This document shows positions 54,264 to 64,000 of a stretch of DNA of 64,000 nt, in pieces. A program made the translations under genes and the position numbers. How positions within the stretch are numbered: position 1 is the stretch's first letter; every line of letters starts with the position of its first letter. The notes beneath the pieces are model-generated. The model was given only the letters and a program-made list of their open reading frames with translations, had not been told where the DNA came from and did not search any database. The stretch spans positions 14,610,325 through 14,674,324 of the forward strand of contig NC_133971.1 of assembly GCF_031877795.1 (NCBI RefSeq). Direction: 5' to 3'. The stretch is from Strix aluco (Eukaryota > Chordata > Aves > Strigiformes > Strigidae).

Positions 54264-57200
54264 GAAAATATTGTTACATTAGGCTTTTATAGACACTTAC
54301 ACATCACTTTTGCTAATGTAGCTAAGCACTCCATTAAGAAGAACACCCAGTTGTATTTGATTCATGGTTAAAATGGTTTCAAAACTCACTTGAGTAAGCT
54401 TCCTCTCTTGCTTAGTAGTATTTTTGGCATCGCAGTAGGAACCACTCAGTGCTTTTGTTTTTTTCATACAGAAGGGCAGACCAGCTTTTTGTATGAGCCT
54501 AACAAACTACGCTGTAGCTCAGATCTGGCTGGTCTGTGCTGTTGGCAACAAGTCCAATCCCTAACATAACTAATGAGACACTGATAAAAAAAATGTCCAG
54601 TTTCACGGTACAAATGTCCAATTTCACAAATCATTTTATGTCTGTTGTTAGTGGTTAGCCTGATGCAGCAAAATGCTCCATAATCCCGCTTGGTGCTAAC
54701 CAGTGCCAGTGAGGTGATGGATTTTGATGCACTTGTTAGAGCACTGATGCAGGATCAGGCTGTTCAGCCCAGCAGGTGGTATTAAAGAGCTGTGCAGAGG
54801 GTAGAGCTGGTCAAATACCAAAGCACCCAGCCCAGAGCTTGCCACTCTGCATCCAGCCACTGTCCTCATTCAGCTATAACTGTGCCAGTGAAAAAGCCAC
54901 TCTCATCCACCCAGCTGGTCCAGGCATTTTAGCCACCATGGATGCTCTGGCCCATGCTGTCAGGAGCTGCCAGGTGTGCGCCCACTGAGCTGCAGCTTTA
55001 AGCAGCTTCAGCTCATTAAGCATTTTGCCCCTGAAGCAGGTGAGGGGCAGCTTTGCCTGTAGAATTTAGGAGTGCTAGTCCCTGCCTGGCAAGGCAAGGA
55101 GTGGCTGAGCATTGATAGGTTTCTGGGTAAGAAGCTATTCCCCTGGCCCAGCCATTCTGTATCTGTGTGAGACCTAGCCATCCAGGGATGGTGATGATGT
55201 GGGGCTTAATGCTCTTGTAGTACTTTGTGTCCTGGCCTGGGCAGCAGGGCAGAAGCCAAACCCCACTATAGTGGTCTCCTCCTTGCACTTGGAGACCTGC
55301 CCAGCAATGGGGAGGGCCGTGGGCAGCCCGTTCTGGGGCAGAGCTCTGTACCAGAGGTAGCTGCCAGGAAGACAGGTGAGTTTCTGCACCACCTCAGGGT
55401 TGTGTTAAAGCAAAGAAGGGAAGAAGGAGGTCCACTGTTCCCTGTACCACAGTGGTTTGCTGTTTCTGCCAGAAGCAAAGCTCCCAGGAACAGATCCCAG
55501 GTCCCGAGTGACATCAGATCAAGTTGGAATGAGAAACTGGGAAGGAGAACGAAAGAAAAGTTTAGCAAGGGAAAGGCATCAGGCTCATCTGCTTTCGCCT
55601 TCACTGACCTGTTGTCTGAGAGATTTATCAGTGTCACAGCACTTGGGGCCGTGAAAGACTGTTTCACTAGCAACAACATACTGTTCTTGTGGGCAAAGGC
55701 TGGGGGGGGAATCCTATTACTTGCTACAGGTTTTGGAAAATAAATTACTGGTAATGTGCTAGGCCAGTCTGCCTCAGTGCAAGACTGAGCGAGCAAGGTT
55801 TACTGAGTTTCATTAAAAGCTAAGCTGAGACCAGGAATCAATGGGACAACCTTAGTTCCACGGCAAGTAAGATCTTCCAGTAAATCAGCCCATGGCACAA
55901 GACACTGTTCAGCTCCTATTTGCTCATTCCCTCATTAAAACCACATGGGTTTTTTTCCATCATGAATGTCAATGTTCCAAATTTTTACAATGTTGAAGTG
56001 TTGCATGTGGGGTCTGTTGGTGATTTACTGTTATCAAAATACAGAATATTCCTGGTCCTTCAGCTAAACCAAGAGTGCAGAGAAATTGCATGCCTTGGGT
56101 ATTAAGTGGGCTCATTAAGTAGAAGCCTTCCCTGTGTAAGCACCCGGTGCTCAGCTCAAATTTGCCAAGCCAGTTTGACAAGGGTGGCTAGGCAGCCTGC
56201 CAATTCACACAAACACCTCAAGGTTTTTGTTTCCAAGAGCACAGAGGTGAGAGGGGGAGCACAGGCAAGGCATTGCAAGTCTCTGCAAAGCTATGACTTA
56301 GCCAAAGCAGCCTTCAAGTGATGGAGGTGGGAGTCCAGCTTTGCTTGTATTATCATTTGCTGCAGTGAATGATAATTTATCAGTTGCTGCCATCTGATTT
56401 ACTGTTGGAACAACAGCAATTGTGCAAATGGTAATAATGGCCATGTTGGGGGCTGTCCTTTGCTATTTGAGGAGTAGACTGTTGTCGTTACTGTGCTGCA
56501 AACAGTATCCTGTGTCTGCCCATCACTCTCTGTTGACTTCCACACAGTTGTTATCACCAACCCATGTTCTTACAGGGTTTTGGCACTTGCAATTATTGCT
56601 TATTTAGGTAATTATTCCAAACAAATATGGCTGATTTTCTTTTCCCTATGCCTTTTAGTTGTTTTTATTTTAAATCTTAAGTCTCTTTCTCCAACATTTT
56701 TCTATCCCTGCAGTCAGTTATTTCAACTTATATTTAACATGCATTTGAATGCCATAGTGTTAAAGAGTCTGATGCTGAAAGGAAAGTTCATAGGTTTTTC
56801 ATGTGGGGTCCAGCTATGGGGTGTCTTTGTGTTCTGAGGATTATTAAAAGCACAAAAAAAAAAAAAAAGGAAAAAGCTTTTCTACTCACAAAAGGCAAGA
56901 TCAATATTTGGTTACACTGGGCTGCATATGTTCAGGTCAGGATTTCCCAGTGAGTTTTGCTCTTAGTTGTGACCACAGCGAGAAGCGTCTTTAGAAGTTC
57001 CTCCCGTAGCATGTTCCACTGCTCAGCAGCAGCCATGGGGAAGAGAAAGGGCTGCAGCACCTCCACGGCCAGTGACACATGTTCTAGTGAAACTGTTGCT
57101 GTTGGAAAATGAAAATTTTTGAAACCTATATGTTCTACAAAAAAATACACTGTTTTGGACAGGAAAGATTGCTCATACCCAGATAGGAATTTGGAGGGGG

Positions 57201-60200
57201 GAAAGGGAACTGATGGATATGGAACAGGCAGAAATTTGCTGGGAATAGTTGATAACTCTGTGATTATGTGGGAAGAAATTTCATCTCTCTGCTCTGAATT
57301 AAGGAAAGTGAGAACTCATTTTGGCTGCTCCACGGCTCTAGGCAAGTGTCTGAGCCAGTGGATTAGTAGCTTTTCTGCAGAAAAATAATACCTTATTTTT
57401 CACAAAAATCCTTGAAAGGTCCTGTTTCCTCAGTGCAGGATATGAAAACCTCAGAAATCCCCCTGATTTCCATGCGGTAAGAAAGCAGTTTCCCATCTGT
57501 TCTATCTGCTTCCTTAGCAGCTCACAAGGATTATTCTGTTTATCTGGTCTCCTTATTTTAGCAGAGCAAGGTAGCTTCTTCACAGAGGGAAGACCAAGTG
57601 TTGAAATGCTGTTGGCAATCAGCAGCACCCAGTGTAGGGAACATAGCAACAGAGTGACATGCTCAGAAAGACTGAAGAAGGCAGGATGCTTACTTTTTTT
57701 TCCTGAAGCATATTTTGTGGGAGGCATGGTACCTGCTAAATACCACCTGCAACAATGGGCAGGTCTTGAGAGCAGTGTCCAAGGGCTCTGGGCTGTTTGC
57801 AGCCCTGTCCGTAGACACCGAAGAGTCCAGGGAGAACAAGGTCAGCTGGGATTACAGTCCCCCAGAGAAAGATGGTGGGAAGAGTAGGGTATTACACACA
57901 TTTCTCGTAATATTACCAGCTCAGATTTCTCTCTGGTCAGCCTTAGATCACACTTAAGTATGCTTAGGTCAGTTTGGTGTAGAAGGCCCCTGGCTTATGT
58001 TGGTATGTCTTGATGCTGGCATTGTGCCAGTTTGCTCTCCTGTGGTCTTACCAGCCTGAGAAAGACTGAACCTAAAGTCCCAACTGTCTATGTAATTGCT
58101 TATCGGGCTTGGTTTGGGAAGTTCCAATACATTAGGATGCTCCCATCACTGCTTTTACAGCTTTTTTCTTGGGATTTAATGACTGTTTGGCAATAGGACA
58201 GAAGACAAAAATGGATACCCTGTCTTTGTCTTTGAGCATCAGAAATTCACCCATAGTGCTGACTCTGAACCAAGCCTGATGTGCAGCTTAAATGAGAGAA
58301 GCTGGGATATCAGTGACAGAAAAGTGGGGGCAGAAGTCTCTTTTACTAACCTGTATGGTTCATAAGGGAAAACATGGCAGTTTTAGGGCCTTTTGTTTAA
58401 TGTTCAGTGCAGACTTTGTTAAGAGTATTTGCCCACTGTGTTTTCACTTTTATAGTGATGGTGTCAGTCCTCTACACTGACTATTGCCAGTGCTTCTTTG
58501 CTGGGTTTCTGAGTGGGCCAGATTCCTGGAGTGAGGCTCCTGGGTACTGGCTGACTTACATGGTTACAGGAGAGATGTGTGTTCCTGAGAAATACAAGGG
58601 GCTGGTTTCCAGAGCTGGGTTAAAGCACACAGCAAGTTTTTAAAGTGATTTGTAGTCTGGAAAACCTTTGCAGAGTATGAGTTTGCTGTTTTATCTGGCA
58701 GAGTAAAGGAAGATTTCCTTACCTTCTTCACAGTAAGTTATGTGTTTGTAGAAAAGTCCTGCCTGCATCTGCGTAAGACTGCGTTTTCCACTCTCAAGTC
58801 TCCAACTCACAGTTCTGGCACCCAAAATTCCTGCATGCCTGTTGGTTTCTTGTGCCAGGCAAAGCCTGACATAAAAATCAGTTTTGAGAGGTGCTTTGCT
58901 CACCATTTGAGTAAGAAAATTGTCCACTGGCATAGAGGGAAGTGTCTTGTGCTGCTCTGCTCTTCACCCTTTTTCAGGATCTTCCCAATTACTTGGTAGC
59001 TGAATTCTGCAAGAAGTTACTGGTAACTTCAGGTACATCACAAGAAGGTACACCACAGTGCCTGGTGGCGTGTTGCATTTCAGAAGGAGAACAGGGTATT
59101 TTTCTAGGCTCTCCTTTACTATATGGATGAGGATATAGTGAACTAAGTATTTTTGCAAAGAAATGGATGCAATTCTCTTGTTTAACTCTCAGAACAAAAT
59201 GACATGAGTTCTGACATCTCTGGCCAGGCACAAACCTTGAGGAAAGTTTTTGAAAGGGACAATATTATTTCTTGGACCTGCAGTTTATAATATTATCCTT
59301 ACAAAATGATACGCACTTAGGACTTACCTACATGGTTTCTGACTGTATTTTTGTATCTCCTTACTAATGCATTTGTACACTGAAGCAAGATGAAGAAGAG
59401 TCTTTAGTGCTTGGTTATGTCTATTTGAGCCACAGAACTGTAGGCAGGGCAATGTGACAAGATTTTCTAAAGGTTGACCTCTCTATCTCCCATCACCTCT
59501 GAAGACATACCCAAAGTGCCCTTGGAGGGCCCAGTTGCTGATGGGATTACTTTATCCATCCATCAATGGTCAGATTACAGGTCACAGTTTTACTCCACAG
59601 AAATTACAAAACGAGAGTTGAAGAAGGCTACCGTACAGCGAGCCTGGGGTCAAAGAAAGACTTGGAGCAGCCAGCAGCATGTCCACAAATACAAAGAAAG
59701 GATCCTGCATGTGGACCTGATAGCATGTTCATCACTTAGAGCCAGAGCAGTCTTTAATCCCACTGCCTGGCCTTTCCAAGGTGTGCTATAGGACCTCATG
59801 CTGAAAGTGTATTCTTTTCCAAATACTTTGGCACAAGACAAAGGTACTCAGAGTACCAGAAAGGAGAGCTGAAGTTTTGGTTGATTCCTCAAAAGAAAAA
59901 TCAGGTAGATATTCTAAACCATGTGTTCTTTGTTTGTTTAACTAACACGGTGAATTTTTTACCCTAGAATATTTAATGGGTAAGAATTACCTGAGGCATT
60001 TCACAAAATGATTCAGACAGAGAAACAAAAGGATTATTTCTTGATAGAAGTGTTTATCTTGTTACTTCATAATGATTTAATACTCACCATTTGAATTTCT
60101 TTGAATAACATCAGTTGTGCTAGAGCATGAGTGAATTTTATTTTCCTTCCTTTCCAAACCTCCTCCTTCATTGCAACCTGAACATAGTTGTGACTGTCTT

Positions 60201-61149
60201 CCTGAGGAGTCAGGCATATAAGGCAGAGCTGTGTTTTTTTCTAGAAGGTATTTTAAAGTCTTTAAGGCTTTGGAAAGAAGAGCAGAACTTCAGTTGCTGT
60301 GGAAGTGCCAAACCTGACGATGCCTTGTCACAACAACTAGTCTCAGTTCTCAGCAAGCCTTGAGCAGAGCGACTGTAGATTTTCCTAGGAAATAAAATGC
60401 TGGCTGTCACAATACAAGCAGTAAATACGCTTCCATTCCGCTCAGATTCCAAAAGTCAAGTTCTTGGTCATATTAAAATTTGATACTTATTAAACAAAGA
60501 TCTGTTGTATGGAAATGAGGTCAGCTGACCAAGCCCTAGGTTTTGTGCCTAAAAGTAAAACAGAGTGTCATAATTCTTCAGTACTGTCTCAGAAAAAAGA
60601 CTTTTTTTCTCCTGAATCACTAAGCCTATGAACAACCAGTGTATCATCCATAGGACATTTTATAGCTACTAACACCTGTGGCTTACTTTAAAAAATGCAG
60701 TGTAAAGGTTTTACTACAAAGCCTGTTTGCAACCCAGAGCCCATTAAACCACTTCTCTCCAAATTCCAAATTTAAAACTCCATTTGTAGCATGGATACTC
60801 TTAGCTAGTGGCATTTATTTAACACAAAATCTTTTCCTCTGGGTCAATATTCTTACAGACTAATGACATAGAACCTGTACCTTATATTTCATGAGTTGTA
60901 GCGATTTCTGAGCAGATCTGCTTAGGCTTTAAATGAGTCATATGCTGATTTTAACAGCATAATGAAGCTCTTTCACATTTTCAGGTATCGAGAGGAAACT
61001 ATGAAAATATTTCACCTGCAAGAGAGAGTGTGCTACTCATTAGACCTTTCACTTTGGACAACCGAGAAAGTAAACTATTAGACTGCATGTTCTACTGACT
61101 GTTGATCTCTGCTGGTGTACAGCTCTTGCTGAACTTGAAAAATGCACCC

Positions 61150-61215
61150 AGAAATCACATATTCATAGAAATCATAGAACAAAGAGGGACCTTCTTGTTG
61201 GCTTGCACTTCAGAT
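61150..61215 (-). mobile_element. Possible degraded CR1 end
   Basis: TTCATAGAAATCATAGAAC followed by GAGGGACCTTC resembles the antisense CR1 3' end (AATCATAGAATGG...GGGACCTTC). It is short and uncertain. Confidence 0.35.
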
Positions 61216-61535
61216 GTAGTTAAAGAAGATGGCATTCTAGGTTTCCTTATCAATCTGAGCTTTGTAAATCTTTGACGAGCATCTCTCTCACACTGTCTTG
61301 CTCAAAGAAAGAAAGATGAGATATATGAAGTTGGTCAAAAGCAAGAACACCATAGGTACCTTCTCAGTTGCCCCAAAGAACCACTATGCAAATAAAATCT
61401 TCCCATTACTTCTTCATCTGTGAAGAATCAGCGTTAACAAAAAAGCACTCCAGACAGAGCACCTCTCACCAGCAACTGTTGTAAGAGCCTTTCCCACCTG
61501 CAGGGTGAAATGAAACTAAAAATTTATTTTGCTAC

Positions 61536-62439
61536 TGTGCTGGGTTTCTGTAGCAGGGAGGGGGCTACAGCAGTGGCCCCCTGTGAGAAGCTTCTTGAAA
61601 GCTCTCCTGGCTCCAAGTTGGACCCAACTCTGGCCAAGGCTGAGCCAGTTAGCAATGGTGGCTGTGCCTCTGCAATAACGTATTTAAGAAAGGGAAACTG
61701 AGAGAGGGTTGGGACTTGTGAGGAGGTGTTATGAGAAGAACACCAATGTGAACACTGAGGTCAGTGGAAGGAAGGACGAGGAAGTGGGGGAGGTGTGCCG
61801 GAGCAGAGATTCCCCCTGTATCCCAAGGTGAGAGGGCAGGGCCAACCTGCCCCCACCGGCGGAGCAGAGATTTGCCTGTGGCCTGTGGAGGACCCCGGAC
61901 TCTGGGGGAAGAAGCAGCCCCCGCTGTTGCAGTTCGGCGCTGGGAGGACTGCACACGTGGAGGTGACCCACGCCGGAGCATCTCGAGAAGAATGCATCCC
62001 GTGGGGAGGACTCACGGTGGGGAGAGTTTGTGGAGGACTGTCTCCTGTGAGAGGGACACCACGTGGAGCAGGGGGAAGAATGCAGAAGAGTGCTTCACCT
62101 CTCATCCCCTGCCCTTGCGTTGCTAAGGAAGGAGGTAGAGATATCGGAACAAAACAGAACCCAGGAAGAAGGGAGGGGTGGGAGGAGGTGTTTTTAAGAT
62201 ATAGTAACGCTTCTCACTGTCCTATTCTGTCATTGTTGTTAGTGTTTTGAACTAAAGTGATGTCCTTTTTCTCCCCTAATGAGCCTGTCTTTTGCCTCTG
62301 ACCATAATGGGTGAGCCATCCCTCACCTCAGTTCCTGAGATTCCTTTTGATTCATTTTTCTCCTTTCTAGCGCTGTGGGGGAAGGGGTGAGTGAATGGCT
62401 GTGTGGTGCTCAGTTGCCCTCTGGGCTTAAACCAGGGCA
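61536..62439 (+). mobile_element. Solo LTR of an avian endogenous retrovirus (about 0.9 kb)
   Basis: Starts TGTGCTGGGTTTCTGTAGC and ends near TTAAACCAGGGCA. The flanks GCTAC (61531-61535) and GCTAG (62440-62444) look like a 5-bp target duplication with one change. A TATA-like ACGTATTTAAG lies at about 61678. The middle contains a degenerate repeat built on GGAGCAGAGATT and GGAGGACT/CACG..GGAGCA blocks. From memory this matches a long avian LTR class. No internal retroviral genes are present. Confidence 0.75.
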
Positions 62440-62961
62440 GCTAGTCACAGGTATTGGTAAATCACCTAACATGAAAATTAAAGTCTCTGATCTAGACATG
62501 GGACAGTCTCATCTGTGTCAGCTCTTTAGCTGTGATATTATATACTGTGTAGAATAATGTAATATGTTAATAAAACTGTATTTCCTTAGGCTTTTTCCCC
62601 ATACCACTGAAAGGGCTCAAACAAATGAATTTCTGACAATCGTTGATTAAGACTAAATTGTGATGCATGAAAGCTTTGCTTGTGTTTTGCTCTGTTTGTT
62701 TCCCAAGGACTCCTTAACTGTTTCCCTAAGCCTCTTTGTCTCTTTAGACAAGAGTAAAACGCTCCCTATGTAGATCACTGATAGCAGAGTCAAGGCCTTC
62801 AATGGACACTTGGGCAACTCCTAGAATGGGCAAACTAAGATAAGGAGGACTCAAAGAAAAGGACACAGAGATCCTATCTAGGGAGGATGATTTTGCTGAT
62901 TTAGGAAGAATGCACCTTGACTTTACAGTGTGCTCTGGAAAGAGGGTCAACTAGCAAACAC

Positions 62962-63241
62962 TGTGAAGAAGGCTACTTACTTCTTCCCTCGACCACCGAA
63001 GACCCTCACTCTATTTTTACTACGCATGCTCGGACTATGTAAATGAATTCCGGGAACTCATTATCATAAGACACCCCTTTCCAGGAAATCTAATGAATAT
63101 GTATGATTTATGTGTATGTAAACTAATGTCCCTTGCTAGTTTTAGGGAGTCACCTCAGGGTGACTCCAGCGCTGCTAATAAAAGAATACCTGCTTAACAG
63201 TAAAAAAACTTTACTGTTGAGCCAATTGCTTTGTTTCACCA
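62962..63241 (+). mobile_element. Short LTR-like element with AATAAA and R/U5-like hairpin
   Basis: The segment starts TGTGAAGAAGG and ends TTTCACCA, so the ends are near-inverted repeats. It carries a CAGCGCTGCTAATAAAAG block with AATAAA at 63177, and a 9-bp hairpin AACAGTAAA / TTTACTGTT at 63196-63218. The layout is U3-R-U5-like, as in short avian retroviral LTRs. I could not find a clear target duplication, so the borders are tentative. Confidence 0.5.
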
Positions 63242-64000
63242 CTAAGTTAATGCACTTGGCAGGGACTAGTGGGAGCTGATTATGCTTAACCTCTATAAAC
63301 ATTTGCAGCGTGCAGGGTGCCTACTCCTGTTTGAACTGCTTGTAAAACTTGGATAGTGAACCATCTGTTCCAAGTGTTTTCCCAGGGTGAAAATGGGGTC
63401 CAGGAAAAACAGAATGTTTTGCTAACTGTAAACCAGATACCACAATGGTGATCAGACTCCAGTTTCCCTTAATAGCTTCAAAATCGTTACATTTTAATCA
63501 CTTACTTAACCACATGATGCCAGTAACACACATGCAAAAGTATGAAAGCTGAAAAATGAAGGTGGTTCATTAAAGCTGATGCTTCTGTTCATGAGTAACA
63601 GTTAGAGAGCACTACTTTATGTGCCCTCATTATTGTGTTCCTTCAAGAACAGACATTACAGAAGTTTCTCTGAGAATGAGATGTTTTAGAGACTTCATCA
63701 ATTAAAATGAAAGGGTCCATCTGAGCCAGCACTTGGTGCGCTGTGGCACCATTTGCAGTCCCTTGGAGGGCATCTGTTTGTTATACAGCTCTTTGAGAAG
63801 GCAGAAAAGGTGTCCAGTGCTTGCGTGTGTGTCTGGCTCAGCGTGAGCTGCGCCATGACCACTGCCTCAGTGCTCAGATGTGCCCATGACTGGTGGGGAG
63901 GGTGCTGTGCAGGAGGCAAGGCAGTCCCACTCAGGGCTGGCTGCAGGGAGATGTTTGTAACAGGATGCTCAAGCCTCTGGGGAAAGGATGGAAGAGGCCT
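63242..64000. other. Intergenic DNA at window end
   Basis: No exon or repeat is recognised. By mammalian synteny CMYA5 lies further on, beyond the window. Confidence 0.4.

Larger units (their letters stand above)
51156..61535. other. MTX3 3' UTR and downstream intergenic DNA
   Basis: The first part must be MTX3 3' UTR, but its end cannot be fixed. The earliest poly(A)-like hexamers are ATTAAA at 52083 and 52880. The first AATAAA is at 55739. No conserved exon is recognised. 53.7-54.1 and 55.0-55.7 kb are locally GC-richer with chance open frames. A 17-C run lies at 54247-54263. A possible CR1 scrap is at 61150-61215. Confidence 0.5.

Noticed and set aside
55225-55796. Overlapping 172- and 176-codon frames on opposite strands
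   Set aside because: No recognisable family, no promoter or splice context, and the mirrored openness on both strands is typical of a locally GC-richer chance frame.
59474-59841. 105-codon frame beyond MTX3
   Set aside because: No family resemblance, and no codon or splice signal distinguishing it from background.
62690-62961. Upstream extension of the short LTR-like element
   Set aside because: No convincing retroviral or repeat feature was seen in this part, so the element was started at the TG at 62962.
1-64000. CRISPR arrays, operons, prophage or toxin systems
   Set aside because: The window is a eukaryotic genomic segment with introns and avian retroposons; no direct-repeat spacer array or compact gene cluster is present.

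Overview
The window is vertebrate nuclear DNA, almost certainly from a bird. It carries split genes with GT-AG introns and two CpG-island promoters. It also has several degraded CR1 retroposon tails ending in the avian ATTCTATG-type repeat, and retroviral solo LTRs of types common in birds. The LTR types point to a non-galliform bird, but that rests on memory of consensus sequences. The gene pair is Z-linked in chicken, so a Z-chromosome origin is a reasonable inference.

Two genes account for all recognisable coding sequence, and they lie head to head. THBS4 (thrombospondin-4) is on the minus strand. I could join 22 coding exons from the ATG at 37886 to the stop at 718. Every splice phase agrees, giving a 953-residue secreted protein: signal peptide, N-terminal laminin-G-like domain, pentamerising coiled coil, four EGF-like modules, calcium-binding type 3 repeats and C-terminal lectin-like domain. 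MTX3 (metaxin-3) is on the plus strand, with nine coding exons from 42848 to 51155 and 311 residues. It is a GST-fold outer-membrane mitochondrial import/assembly protein. The two start codons are about 5 kb apart, each within its own CpG island. The genes share no pathway; they are conserved neighbours.

Layout: 1-717 is the THBS4 3' UTR and downstream flank; 718-37886 is THBS4; about 37.9-42.8 kb holds the divergent promoters and their spacer; 42848-51155 is MTX3; 51156-64000 is MTX3 3' UTR plus intergenic DNA with two LTR insertions near its end. By mammalian synteny SERINC5 should lie beyond base 1 and CMYA5 beyond base 64000, but neither is visible here.

I found no unknown multi-gene system. 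The most interesting points are: a 99-nt THBS4 intron that is stop-free and a multiple of three, so its retention would stay in frame; an unusual exon 13 splice donor with a decoy 4 nt downstream; a YY1-type element on the MTX3 start codon; a shortened THBS4 linker and changed C-terminal tail; and a tail-out inverted pair of CR1 ends.
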